From assembly GCA_025808415.1 (NCBI GenBank), contig CP075525.1, positions 3,767,501-3,831,500 of the forward strand: a stretch of 64,000 bases of DNA, read 5' to 3'. Position 1 is the stretch's first letter. Each line of letters starts with the position of its first letter. A program made the position numbers and the translations under genes. The DNA comes from Cyclobacteriaceae bacterium (GTDB lineage: Bacteria; Bacteroidota; Bacteroidia; Cytophagales; Cyclobacteriaceae). Positions 52,444 to 61,064 of the stretch are shown here, piece after piece. The notes under the pieces were generated by a model. It did no database searches. It saw nothing but the letters and a program-made list of their open reading frames with translations, and was not told the origin of the DNA.

Positions 52444-55170
52444 TTAAATTTCGAAAGCCAGGTTGATGATTTTTTCCTGCTCAGCTTTATGAACTTTAGA
52501 GTAGCCGGTGGCCGGTGAAGCACTTGACTTTCGGGCCACTACTTTCAGTTTTTCATCCGGCATAAAACGTTGAATGTATGCCCAGTAACCCATATTGTAA
52601 GGTTCTTCCTGTGCCCAGATCAACTCCGCATTCTTATATTTTTTGAGTACCGTTTCCAGTTGCTTTTTAGGGAATGGATAAAGTTGTTCCAGGCGAACCA
52701 GTGCAGTATTTTTTATTTTCTTCTTTTGCTGATATTCCTGCAAATCAAAGAATACTTTGCCTGTGCATAGCACTACACGCTTAACCTCTTTAGCCATGGC
52801 GTTAGGGTCGTCAAGCACTTCGGTAAACACGCCTGAGGAAAAATCTTTTACAGGAGAAACAACACCAGGATGGCGCAACAATGATTTCGGAGAGAATACC
52901 ACACACGGTTTTCTAAACTCCCACTTCACTTGCCTTCTTAACAAGTGGAAGTAATTGGAAGCGGATGTCATATTCGCTACCACCATATTCAACTCAGCGG
53001 CCTGCTGTAAGAAGCGTTCGGGGCGGGCACTTGAGTGTTCGGGACCCTGACCTTCGTAACCATGAGGAAGCAGTAATACCAATCCGTTTTGTCGTTGCCA
53101 TTTCGATTCTGCGCTGGTCAGGAACTGATCGATAATCACCTGCGCACCATTTACAAAGTCACCGAACTGGGCTTCCCAAATAACCAGTGCGTGAGGGGTT
53201 GCCATGGAATACCCATATTCAAAACCCATTACACCAAATTCAGAAAGAAGGGAGTTATACATATGCAATTTTGCCTGTCCCTCGCCAATATGATTGAGGC
53301 CGCAATAAGACTGATTCGTGTTGGCATCCCAGAAATAAGCATGGCGGTGCGAAAACGTGCCACGCTTAACATCCTGACCCGACATGCGGACAATAATTTT
53401 TTCTTGCAACAAAGAACCAAATGCCAAAAGCTCAGCTTCTGCCCAGCCTAAAAGTTTATCTTCAAAAAAAGCAGCCTTCCTGTCCTTTATTAATTTTTCA
53501 ATTTGTTTGATGGGCTTAAAGCCTTCCGGTATAGTAGTTAATGCTTTAGCCACCTTTTCTACTACTTGACCCGGAATGGAAGTGTCAGGCGATTTATCGA
53601 AATCTTCGGCAACGGCTTTGCGCATGGTAGCCCACTCTTCTTCGCTATCCTGGAATTTATAAGGCAGTGGTTTTTGCTTTACTTCATTCAGGCGATCCTG
53701 AAGTTGGTTGCGGAAATTTTTGTCCATTTCCTCCGCCATTGCGGCACCGTCAACCCCGCTGGTGGTTAGTTTTGATACGTATACTTCGCGTGGGTTAGGG
53801 TGCTTTGCAATGATATTGTAGAGTTTGGGTTGGGTAAATTTAGGCTCATCGCTTTCATTATGGCCATGCCTGCGGTAGCAGAGCAAATCAATAAAAATGT
53901 CCTTTCCAAACTTCTGCCGGTACTCTACGGCAAGGTTAGCAGCAAACGTAACGGCCTCCGCATCATCACCATTCACATGTAGCACAGGCGCATCAATAAT
54001 TTTAGATACATCCGTGCAATAAATAGATGTACGCGCATCGTCATAATCGGTAGTAAAGCCCACCTGGTTGTTGATCACAAAATGAACCGTGCCACCGGTT
54101 GTATAACCCGGCAACCCCGACATTTGTGCTACTTCATATACAATGCCCTGGCCGGCAACGGCCGCATCGCCATGGATGAGAATGGCCATGGCTTTTTTAA
54201 GGTCACCGCCAAATTCATCATCAATCTGGCCGCGGGTATAGCCAACCACCAAAGGGTTAACCGCCTCCAGATGCGAAGGATTGGGCGTTAACTTGACGTA
54301 TATCTTTTTTCCGGATGGTGTGTCTATGCGGCTGGCATACCCCAGGTGATATTTTACATCGCCATCGCCCATGGTAGCATCGGGATTTATATTTCCTTCA
54401 AATTCGGTAAAAATCTGCTCATAGGTTTTTCCAAGAATATTCGAGAGCACATTTAACCGGCCACGGTGAGCCATGCCAATAACAACTTCCTTTACATCAA
54501 GCTCGGCAGCCTTATTGATAATGGCCTGAAGCGCGGGTATGGTATTTTCACCACCTTCCAATGAAAACCGTTTCTGGCCGAGGAATTTTGTGTGCAGAAA
54601 GTTCTCAAACACAACTGCCTCATTAAGCTTGCCTAAAATTCGTTTCTTCTCCTCCAGGCTGGGATTGTGGTTGAAATATTCATTCTCGCATTTATTAAAA
54701 AACCACTGGCGTACCTCATCGTTGCGGATGTAATTGTACTCGAAACCAATGGGGCCCAGGTAAATAGCCTTGAGCTTATCAACAATGTTACGCAACGTGG
54801 TGCGGCTCATACCAATTTCACTGGCTACATCAAACTCGGCATCCAGGTCGGCATCGGTAAGGCCAAAGAATTTCAAATCAAAATGAACATTATGATTTCT
54901 CCTTTCCCGAACAGGATTTGTTTTTGACGCGAGATGCCCAAAAGAGCGATAGGCAAAAATCAGGTTGCGCACCTGGGTTTCCTTAATTGAATGCGTATCG
55001 GCAGTTCCGCCTCCTGCACCATTTTCGCCATAGCGTTGTTGGGAAAATTCATAACCTTCAAAAAACTTCTGCCAGGTATGATCAACGCTGGATGGGTCAC
55101 TTTTATAATTCTGATAAAGTTGGTCGAGGTAGCTTACATCAGCATTGGAGAGGTAGGAATATTTATCCAT
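52444..55170 (-). CDS. odhA: 2-Oxoglutarate dehydrogenase E1
   Basis: 908 residues from the ATG at MDKYSYLSNADVSYLDQLY; 36 in-frame codons upstream overlap the promoter and are rejected. E1-like decarboxylase motifs VIGMAHRGRLNVLSNILG, GDGDVKYHLGYA, VNGDDAEAV (thiamine diphosphate/Mg2+ site) and GYEGQGPEHSSARPERFLQ are present. It decarboxylates 2-oxoglutarate and loads succinyl onto E2. It is the first gene of the operon with odhB (46 bases) and lpd, in citric-acid-cycle metabolism. Confidence 0.96.
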   Translation of the reverse strand: MDKYSYLSNADVSYLDQLYQNYKSDPSSVDHTWQKFFEGYEFSQQRYGENGAGGGTADTHSIKETQVRNLIFAYRSFGHLASKTNPVRERRNHNVHFDLKFFGLTDADLDAEFDVASEIGMSRTTLRNIVDKLKAIYLGPIGFEYNYIRNDEVRQWFFNKCENEYFNHNPSLEEKKRILGKLNEAVVFENFLHTKFLGQKRFSLEGGENTIPALQAIINKAAELDVKEVVIGMAHRGRLNVLSNILGKTYEQIFTEFEGNINPDATMGDGDVKYHLGYASRIDTPSGKKIYVKLTPNPSHLEAVNPLVVGYTRGQIDDEFGGDLKKAMAILIHGDAAVAGQGIVYEVAQMSGLPGYTTGGTVHFVINNQVGFTTDYDDARTSIYCTDVSKIIDAPVLHVNGDDAEAVTFAANLAVEYRQKFGKDIFIDLLCYRRHGHNESDEPKFTQPKLYNIIAKHPNPREVYVSKLTTSGVDGAAMAEEMDKNFRNQLQDRLNEVKQKPLPYKFQDSEEEWATMRKAVAEDFDKSPDTSIPGQVVEKVAKALTTIPEGFKPIKQIEKLIKDRKAAFFEDKLLGWAEAELLAFGSLLQEKIIVRMSGQDVKRGTFSHRHAYFWDANTNQSYCGLNHIGEGQAKLHMYNSLLSEFGVMGFEYGYSMATPHALVIWEAQFGDFVNGAQVIIDQFLTSAESKWQRQNGLVLLLPHGYEGQGPEHSSARPERFLQQAAELNMVVANMTSASNYFHLLRRQVKWEFRKPCVVFSPKSLLRHPGVVSPVKDFSSGVFTEVLDDPNAMAKEVKRVVLCTGKVFFDLQEYQQKKKIKNTALVRLEQLYPFPKKQLETVLKKYKNAELIWAQEEPYNMGYWAYIQRFMPDEKLKVVARKSSASPATGYSKVHKAEQEKIINLAFEI

Positions 55171-55191
55171 AAATTCTAGGGGATGAGAAAT

Positions 55192-55199
55192 CAAATGTA
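55192..55199 (-). promoter_or_regulatory. -7 promoter box of odhA
   Basis: On the minus strand TACATTTG matches TAnnTTTG, 21 bases before the odhA ATG. It supports the shorter odhA start. Confidence 0.55.
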
Positions 55200-55288
55200 T
55201 TGAACAGGAATAGGATAAAAAAATTGAATACTCGCTTAAACAGTTATTTAATTTTCGGTTTCCCTCCAGCTTTCTCAAAGGCCAGCAA

Positions 55289-55318
55289 TTGGAAGGTCTC
55301 TGAAATAGACTATATTTG
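55289..55318 (+). promoter_or_regulatory. Promoter of the rpsP operon
   Basis: TTGG (-33, 55289-55292) and TATATTTG (-7, 55311-55318) with 18 bases between, a near-consensus Bacteroidota promoter. The ATG follows 50 bases downstream. Confidence 0.7.
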
Positions 55319-55368
55319 CAGCCCTAATTAAACTAATGGACGAGTTCCACCACTAAACTGAAAGAAAA

Positions 55369-55890
55369 ATGGCAGTTAAGATCAGATTGGCCCGCAGAGG
55401 CCGCAAAAAACTGGCGAAATACGATGTTATAATCGCTGATGCCAGGGCACCACGCGATGGTCGCTTTATTGAAAAGATTGGTACGTATAACCCGTTAACG
55501 GTTCCGGCCAGCATTGAATTAGACGAAGAAAAGGCCTTTCAATGGCTTATGAATGGTGCACAACCTACAGACACCGTAAAAGCTATGCTTTCTTACCGGG
55601 GTATCATGTTACGCAAGCATCTTCAAATTGGCGTAATTAAGGGTGCGCTTTCACAAGAAGATGCCGACAAGAAATTAAGCGATTGGAAACAAGCCAAGGA
55701 TGCTAAAATCAAAAACCGGGTTAACACCCTGGCCGATGATAAGCAAGCCAAAGCAAAAGCCCGCAAGGAAGCAGAAGCCAAGATTAAGGAGGCAAGAGCA
55801 GAAGCCATTCGGAAAAAAGCAGAAGCTGCTTCCGTTGCTGAAACTCCCGAAGCCACTACCGAAACGGAAGCTCCCACGGCAGAAGTATAA
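55369..55890 (+). CDS. rpsP: 30S ribosomal protein S16 with long C-terminal tail
   Basis: 173 residues, double the usual 80-90. The S16 core (VKIRLARRGRKKLAKYDVII, FIEKIGTYNPL, EKAFQWLMNGAQPTDTVKAML) occupies the first half. An alanine-, lysine- and glutamate-rich helical tail follows (from about residue 115), typical of Bacteroidota S16. It assembles into the 30S subunit. A terminator hairpin separates it from rimM. Confidence 0.95.
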   Translation: MAVKIRLARRGRKKLAKYDVIIADARAPRDGRFIEKIGTYNPLTVPASIELDEEKAFQWLMNGAQPTDTVKAMLSYRGIMLRKHLQIGVIKGALSQEDADKKLSDWKQAKDAKIKNRVNTLADDKQAKAKARKEAEAKIKEARAEAIRKKAEAASVAETPEATTETEAPTAEV

Positions 55891-55918
55891 GGCACGATTT
55901 AAGGCGATAGTAATTGGT

Positions 55919-55949
55919 AAAATGCCAGTGTTCAGAGCACTGGCATTTT
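55919..55949 (+). terminator. Hairpin between rpsP and rimM
   Basis: AAAATGCCAGTG / CACTGGCATTTT, a 12-base perfect stem with a seven-base loop. The T run is short, so it may attenuate rather than stop the operon. Confidence 0.75.
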
Positions 55950-55970
55950 AGTTTCGATTAATTTGTAACA

Positions 55971-56486
55971 ATGAAAAAAGAAGATTGCTATAAAGCAGGC
56001 TTCATCATGCGGCCCCATGGGCTAAAGGGTGAAGTAACTGTTTCGCTTGATCCCGACTCACCGGCAGACTGGGGGTCATTGCAATCGGTGCTGATTGAAA
56101 ACCACAACACCCTGGTACCCTATTTTATCGAAAATGTGTCCGTCAAAAATGACAAAGCCTTTATAAAATTTGAAGATGTTTCAACACCCGAAGAAGCCAC
56201 AAGATTAAAAAACCTATCCATTTATCTTCTCAAGAGTTCACGACCCAAATTAACCGTTGCAGACTTTTATGATGATGAAATTATAGGCTTCGATGTAAAC
56301 GATCAAACATTAGGGCTGTTGGGCAAAGTGGTAACATTGGAGCGGGCCGGGGTTAATCGGTTTATCATTTTAGATCACAAGGGTAAAGATGTTATGATTC
56401 CGGCACAGCCACCCCTTGTCAAGTCAGTTAACCGAGCAAAAAAAGTTATAAGCGTAAACCTTCCTGATGGTTTTTTGGATATTTGA
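55971..56486 (+). CDS. rimM: 16S rRNA processing protein RimM
   Basis: 171 residues. The N-terminal RimM domain (KAGFIMRPHGLKGEVTV, with EEATRLKNLSIYL) and the PRC-barrel-like C-terminal domain (DEIIGFDVNDQTLGLLGKVV, VMIPAQPPLVKSVNRAKKVI) are complete. It helps 30S assembly near S19. trmD follows two bases after its stop, the usual order. Confidence 0.95.
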   Translation: MKKEDCYKAGFIMRPHGLKGEVTVSLDPDSPADWGSLQSVLIENHNTLVPYFIENVSVKNDKAFIKFEDVSTPEEATRLKNLSIYLLKSSRPKLTVADFYDDEIIGFDVNDQTLGLLGKVVTLERAGVNRFIILDHKGKDVMIPAQPPLVKSVNRAKKVISVNLPDGFLDI

Positions 56487-56488
56487 TC

Positions 56489-57163
56489 ATGCACATTTCT
56501 ATTATAACTTGCTTGCCACGCCTTATTGAAAGCCCATTCAACGACTCCATTTTAAAACGAGCCCAGGCAAAAGGCCTGGCTAGTGTCGAAATTATAGATT
56601 TGAGGGAATATGCAACCGGAAAGCACAAACCTGTAGATGATTATGCTTTTGGTGGTGGTGCCGGTATGGTGCTTATGATAGAACCGATTGACAAGTGCAT
56701 TGCCGCTTTAAAATCAAAACGCCAATATGATGAGGTGATTTACATGAGCCCGGATGGAGAGTTATTCGCGCAATCAGTTGCCAATGAACTTAGTCTTAAA
56801 AAGAACCTTATTTTGTTATGTGGCCATTACAAAGGCGTGGATGAGCGGGTTCGTGAACACCTGGTCACGCGCGAAATAAGCATTGGCGATTATGTGCTCT
56901 CAGGAGGCGAGTTGGCGGCTGCCGTAGTGGCCGATGCAATAATAAGGCTTATTCCAGGTGTCCTTTCTGATGAAACTTCAGCTTTAAGTGACTCCTTTCA
57001 GGATGGTTTAGTCGCACCCCCGGTTTATACCCGTCCTGCAGATTATAAGGGCTGGAAAGTGCCCGACATCCTTCTTTCAGGGCACCAGTCAAAAATTGAA
57101 GAGTGGAAACACGACCAAGCCCTTGAAAGAACCAAAAAAAGGCGGCCAAACTTGCTTGAATAA
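56489..57163 (+). CDS. trmD: tRNA (guanine37-N1)-methyltransferase TrmD
   Basis: 224 residues from the ATG at MHISIITCLPRL; a TTG two codons earlier would overlap rimM and is less likely. SPOUT-knot motifs: DDYAFGGGAGMVLMIEPI, LLCGHYKGVDERV and SIGDYVLSGGELAAAVVADA. It methylates G37 of tRNAs next to the anticodon, which prevents frameshifts. It lies between rimM and rplS in the conserved ribosomal operon. Confidence 0.95.
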   Translation: MHISIITCLPRLIESPFNDSILKRAQAKGLASVEIIDLREYATGKHKPVDDYAFGGGAGMVLMIEPIDKCIAALKSKRQYDEVIYMSPDGELFAQSVANELSLKKNLILLCGHYKGVDERVREHLVTREISIGDYVLSGGELAAAVVADAIIRLIPGVLSDETSALSDSFQDGLVAPPVYTRPADYKGWKVPDILLSGHQSKIEEWKHDQALERTKKRRPNLLE

Positions 57164-57228
57164 GCTAAAAACAAGGCTAATGGAATAAAACATTCTGGTA
57201 AGGCATTCAAAAATCCCGATTCTTTCCC

Positions 57229-57236
57229 TACATTTG
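57229..57236 (+). promoter_or_regulatory. -7 promoter box of rplS
   Basis: TACATTTG, 26 bases before the ATG at 57263; it suggests an extra promoter within the rpsP-rimM-trmD-rplS operon. Confidence 0.5.
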
Positions 57237-57262
57237 CAGTCCATTTTTGAAAATACGCTTGT

Positions 57263-57616
57263 ATGGCTGATTTAATAAAAGTTGTGGAGCAGGAATTTGC
57301 TGCCGCCCGTGAAAAAATGCCTGATTTTAAGGCTGGTGATACCATCAATGTTCACGTAAAAATTAAAGAAGGTAACAAAGAGAGGATACAGCAATTCCAA
57401 GGGGTTGTTATCCAACGCAGAGGCTATGGTACTAACGGTGAGACTTTTACCGTTCGCAAAGTATCCAACGGGGTGGGTGTTGAACGTATCTTCCCGATCA
57501 CTTCTCCCAGCATCGACAAAATTGAAGTGGTTAAAGAAGGTAAAGTGCGCAGGGCCAAATTGTATTACATGAAAGGCCGCCAGGGCAAATCAGCCAGGAT
57601 TAAAGAAAAGGTTTGA
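57263..57616 (+). CDS. rplS: 50S ribosomal protein L19
   Basis: 117 residues. FKAGDTINVHVKIKEGNKERIQQFQGVVI, given by its ends, then GETFTVRKVSNGVGVERIFPI and KVRRAKLYYMKGRQGKSARIKE match L19, which lies at the 30S-50S interface. It is the last gene of the rpsP-rimM-trmD-rplS series and is closed by a good terminator. Confidence 0.96.
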   Translation: MADLIKVVEQEFAAAREKMPDFKAGDTINVHVKIKEGNKERIQQFQGVVIQRRGYGTNGETFTVRKVSNGVGVERIFPITSPSIDKIEVVKEGKVRRAKLYYMKGRQGKSARIKEKV

Positions 57617-57634
57617 TAATGAGCTAGTTACAAG

Positions 57635-57665
57635 AGCCATCCGAATAGAATCGGATGGCTTTTTT
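57635..57665 (+). terminator. Rho-independent terminator of the rpsP operon
   Basis: AGCCATCCGA / TCGGATGGCT stem with six-base loop, then TTTTTT. Confidence 0.9.
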
Positions 57666-57715
57666 GTTTACTGGTAAACTGTATTTTCTTCATTAGCTAA
57701 CTTTTAAATAATTGA

Positions 57716-57723
57716 TAACTTTG
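57716..57723 (+). promoter_or_regulatory. -7 promoter box of fbaB
   Basis: TAACTTTG, 19 bases before the ATG at 57743. Confidence 0.5.
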
Positions 57724-57742
57724 CTTCCCTACTTAAAAAAAT

Positions 57743-58825
57743 ATGGCAAAACAGGCTAAACAAAGCATTTCCAAGATCCTCGGCAAAGACGCCAAATACC
57801 TTTTGGATCACAAAAGCAAAACCATTTCTTCCAACCAGATTCATGCCCCAGGGCCTGATTTTGTAGATCGTGTGTTCGCACAATCCAACCGCACACCACA
57901 AACCTTACGCAGCCTGCAAACATTGTTTGACAAGGGACGGTTAGGCGGGACCGGCTTCCTTTCCATACTTCCAATCGACCAAGGAATTGAACATAGTGCC
58001 GGGGCTTCGTTTGCCAAGAACCCAATTTATTTCGACCCGGAAAATATTGTGAAGTTGGCCATAGAGGGCGGGTGCAATGCTGTAGCTACCACCTACGGTG
58101 TACTGGCCATGATGTCGCGATCCTATGCGCACAAAATTCCATTTATTGTAAAAATTAACCATAACGAACTGCTTACTTATCCCAATAAACATGATCAGAT
58201 CATGTTTGGAACGGTGGAAGAAGCTTGGAACCTGGGAGCGGTTGCTGTTGGGGCAACTATATATTTCGGTTCCGATAATTCAACGCGCCAAATCCAGGAA
58301 GTTGCCGCAGCTTTTGAACGTGCGCATGAACTTGGCATGGCCACAATCCTGTGGTGCTACATCCGTAACAATGCCTTCAAGCAAGGTGGAAAAGATTACC
58401 ACGTTTCAGCAGATTTAACAGGGCAGGCTAATCACCTGGGCGTTACCATTCAGGCTGATATTATCAAACAAAAGCTTGCCGAAAACAATGGAGGTTATAA
58501 GGCACTTAACACAGGAGGAAGCAGCTACGGCAAGCTTGACGAACGTATCTACACCCACCTGACATCGGACCACCCGATTGATCTGTGCCGCTACCAGGTG
58601 GCAAACTGCTATATGGGGCGTGCCGGGTTAATCAATTCAGGAGGCGAATCAAAAGGAGCCAGCGACCTGGCGGATGCAGTGCGCACAGCCGTTATCAACA
58701 AGCGCGCAGGAGGCATGGGCTTGATCTCCGGAAGAAAAGCCTTCCAACGCCCTATGAAAGAAGGTGTAGAAATCCTAAACGCCATTCAGGATGTTTACCT
58801 GGACAACAGCATTGACCTTGCCTAA
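57743..58825 (+). CDS. fbaB: Class I fructose-bisphosphate aldolase, FbaB/DhnA type
   Basis: 360 residues, close to E. coli FbaB (350). Conserved blocks include GTGFLSILPIDQGIEHSAGA, YFDPENIVKLAIEGGCNAVA, TYGVLAMMSRSYAHKIPFIV, DYHVSADLTGQANHLGVTIQ and GRAGLINSGGES. It cleaves fructose-1,6-bisphosphate to dihydroxyacetone phosphate and glyceraldehyde-3-phosphate through a Schiff-base lysine, in glycolysis and gluconeogenesis. accD follows after 16 bases. Confidence 0.93.
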   Translation: MAKQAKQSISKILGKDAKYLLDHKSKTISSNQIHAPGPDFVDRVFAQSNRTPQTLRSLQTLFDKGRLGGTGFLSILPIDQGIEHSAGASFAKNPIYFDPENIVKLAIEGGCNAVATTYGVLAMMSRSYAHKIPFIVKINHNELLTYPNKHDQIMFGTVEEAWNLGAVAVGATIYFGSDNSTRQIQEVAAAFERAHELGMATILWCYIRNNAFKQGGKDYHVSADLTGQANHLGVTIQADIIKQKLAENNGGYKALNTGGSSYGKLDERIYTHLTSDHPIDLCRYQVANCYMGRAGLINSGGESKGASDLADAVRTAVINKRAGGMGLISGRKAFQRPMKEGVEILNAIQDVYLDNSIDLA

Positions 58826-58841
58826 CCTAATCTGATTTACA

Positions 58842-59684
58842 ATGTCTTGGTTTAACCGAACAGACAAAGGAATATTAACACCCACAGAAGCTAAACGCGA
58901 AGTGCCCGATGGGCTTTGGTTCAAATCGCCAGGGGGAAAAATTGTTCACACACGCGAGCTTAAAAACAATGCCTACGTTGTCCCCGAAGAAGATTACCAT
59001 GTTCGCATAGGATCAAAAGAGTATTTTGAAATACTGTTTGATGATGGTGTCTTTATCGAATTAGATCCCGACATGGAATCTGCCGATCCGTTGAAATTCA
59101 AAGACACTAAAGCTTATCCAAAACGGATAAAAGAAACCCAGGAAAAAACTGAGCTTAAGGATGCGGTGCGTACAGCCTACGGAAAAATGAACGGCCTGGA
59201 CATTGTAATTGCCTGTATGGATTTCAGTTTTATCGGAGGATCAATGGGCTCCGTAGTGGGCGAAAAAATTTCTCGCGCCATGGACCATTCCCTTCAGCAT
59301 AAAAAGCCCTTTCTGATGATCTCACGTTCCGGAGGGGCACGTATGATGGAAGCTGGTCTTTCGCTTATGCAGATGGCTAAAACTTCAGCAAAAATTGCGT
59401 TACTCGATCAAGCAAAAATACCATACATCTCATTACTTACCGACCCAACTACAGGGGGCGTGACAGCATCGTACGCTATGTTGGGTGATTTTAATATTGC
59501 CGAGCCTGGGGCGTTGATTGGATTTGCCGGGCCTCGGGTGATCCGCGAAACGATTGGCAAAGACCTGCCGAAAGGCTTTCAGAGTGCCGAGTTTGTGTTA
59601 GACCATGGCTTTCTGGATTTTATTGTAGACCGAAGAAATTTAAAAAGCAAGCTAACTACGCTGCTTAAGATGCTTACTTCTTAA
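58842..59684 (+). CDS. accD: Acetyl-CoA carboxylase carboxyltransferase subunit beta, zinc-less
   Basis: 280 residues. The crotonase-fold core is intact (FSFIGGSMGSVVGEKISRA, SRSGGARMMEAGLSLMQMAK, TDPTTGGVTASYAMLGD, GFAGPRVIRETIG). The N-terminal zinc ribbon of E. coli AccD (KCPxC...CPxC) is replaced by WFKSPGGK and YVVPEEDYHVRIG, so all four zinc-binding cysteines are gone. The same seems true of other Bacteroidota. It transfers carboxyl from biotin to acetyl-CoA together with AccA, in fatty-acid synthesis. accA is not in this window. Confidence 0.94.
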   Translation: MSWFNRTDKGILTPTEAKREVPDGLWFKSPGGKIVHTRELKNNAYVVPEEDYHVRIGSKEYFEILFDDGVFIELDPDMESADPLKFKDTKAYPKRIKETQEKTELKDAVRTAYGKMNGLDIVIACMDFSFIGGSMGSVVGEKISRAMDHSLQHKKPFLMISRSGGARMMEAGLSLMQMAKTSAKIALLDQAKIPYISLLTDPTTGGVTASYAMLGDFNIAEPGALIGFAGPRVIRETIGKDLPKGFQSAEFVLDHGFLDFIVDRRNLKSKLTTLLKMLTS

Positions 59685-60023
59685 GAATAAAGCAGCGATT
59701 CCCGCCATTGTCATTGTAGAAGTTAACTTGTGCCTCGCATAGGCGTTGGAATCCAGGAGAAGTATATCATACTCTTTACTCAAACCCATTCACCAATAAT
59801 CAAAGTCTTAGTTGTATCCTTTGATCGTACATGGTCCGTTATGATAGATGTGGTTATTTCAACTTTGGTAATTAATTTATCGGTACAACTTCCTAACATT
59901 AAAACAGGCCGAAGGAACACAATCTATTTATTCGCTCAAATTTAGCTTTACTCATCAGACAACCATTTTTATGTTTCGTCTTGTCATGCAAAAATTATTG
60001 GCCGCCCTGTTCAGAAAAAAGTC
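59685..60023. other. Long non-coding gap between accD and the SusCD region
   Basis: About 340 bases with no well-supported gene. A 71-codon open frame at 59730-59945 (+) has no family signature. Near the right end (59971-60033) a 20-codon frame encodes a basic, amphipathic peptide beginning MFRLVMQKLLAALF, whose stop touches the terminator stem; whether it is translated is unclear. No RNA gene was recognised. Confidence 0.5.
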
Positions 60024-60033
60024 AAAAAAATAG
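59971..60033 (+). CDS. Candidate 20-residue basic peptide
   Basis: The frame MFRLVMQKLLAALFRKKSKK has a hydrophobic half and a lysine/arginine-rich end, like membrane-active small peptides. It lies just before a strong bidirectional terminator. Support is weak: no clear ribosome-binding site, and short frames arise by chance. It could equally be the tail of a lost gene. Confidence 0.2.
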   Translation: MFRLVMQKLLAALFRKKSKK

Positions 60034-60062
60034 ACTGTCAGCAAAGACAGTCTATTTTTTTA
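60024..60062. terminator. Bidirectional terminator between accD region and susD operon
   Basis: Seven A residues, TAGACTGTC, a six-base loop, GACAGTCTA and eight T residues: a perfect nine-base core stem extended by A-T pairs. It can serve both strands. Confidence 0.9.
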
Positions 60063-60078
60063 AGAGAACTATATAGAA

Positions 60079-61056
60079 TTACTTCTTTTTAAGCTTCCAA
60101 ATAAATTTATCCAGAACTTCACCATCAGAATCTCTTACGTACAGGAAATCCAAAGTTATTTCGTTTGTACATTGATTGTAGGTTCCTTCTGCCGAGATTG
60201 TCCTCACACCATTCGGGTGCTTTTGAGCAGGAGCGGTAACCACTTGCGTTACTACATCAACCGAGGGCTGAAAAATGATATAAATAGGGATCCCTGAATC
60301 GTACCAATTATTGATATTAAAACGATTAGGATTTCCAACATCTTGCGCCAAGGTAACATCATAAGGGCCATAACCGCCAAAAAACTCCGAGGACTCAGTG
60401 GCATCATAAAGACCAGCCCAATCACTATTGTCATATGTGCAATAATCAGTCACCGTATAGGTAAGCCGTTGGGCTGGGTAAAACTGGCCACTTTGATATA
60501 AACCAGACGCAATTATGTCCGAGGCAAAAACCTTTGAACCATCTTTTAAATTCAAATCACTCTCGATAGCTACTCCAAACTTATAAACCGTTAGCATTTT
60601 CTCTACATCCTCTTCTTTTGTGTAGTCCAATCCTAAGGCGGTTAGTATATCGGTCAACTTGATGGAGACAGAAACCCAAGGCCTTAAGTAATCAGAAGTG
60701 GTTTTAAAGTCTGAGAAAGGCACATTCTTTAACAGCTTTCTTTCCAAAAGTACGCTTCCGTCTGGCTGAGGGATACGCTTGATCGCAAATACATCGAAAC
60801 TGGCCAAAGTACTCGGATCTTCTGCAAGGAACTCAGCATCGAAATCAAAAGTCTCAGTACCTGTGATAATACGCGGAAAAAATTCTGCTCCTGGTTTACC
60901 AAGAACATAGATATTTTGTAATTGATCTCCACGTAAAGCTAAAATGGAACCTTTTTTTACACTTTTAAACTGAAGTGGATCTAGACTGTCATCTGCACAA
61001 GAAAATGCCAGCACAGAAAACAGCATTACGAGCAATTTATATATCGTTTTTTTCAT
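60079..61056 (-). CDS. Lipoprotein of unknown function downstream of susD
   Basis: 325 residues with a lipobox (SVLAFSCADDS, Cys 20). The body looks all-beta, with one internal amphipathic helix near residue 130 (SIKLTDILTALGLDY). The C-terminal part (GTYNQCTNEITLDFLYVRDSDG) resembles a beta-sandwich end strand. Its place, eight bases after susD, is that of SusE/SusF-like surface glycan- or ligand-binding proteins, but no family is recognised. Probably exposed at the cell surface. Confidence 0.6.
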   Translation of the reverse strand: MKKTIYKLLVMLFSVLAFSCADDSLDPLQFKSVKKGSILALRGDQLQNIYVLGKPGAEFFPRIITGTETFDFDAEFLAEDPSTLASFDVFAIKRIPQPDGSVLLERKLLKNVPFSDFKTTSDYLRPWVSVSIKLTDILTALGLDYTKEEDVEKMLTVYKFGVAIESDLNLKDGSKVFASDIIASGLYQSGQFYPAQRLTYTVTDYCTYDNSDWAGLYDATESSEFFGGYGPYDVTLAQDVGNPNRFNINNWYDSGIPIYIIFQPSVDVVTQVVTAPAQKHPNGVRTISAEGTYNQCTNEITLDFLYVRDSDGEVLDKFIWKLKKK

Positions 61057-61064
61057 AATGTTCT

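Noticed and set aside
55171..55278. 36-codon extension of odhA
   Set aside because: The region contains a TAnnTTTG promoter box and no family-like sequence; the ATG at 55170 gives the usual start.
59730..59945. 71-codon open frame in the gap after accD
   Set aside because: No family motif, start context or neighbour link; it looks like chance open sequence.
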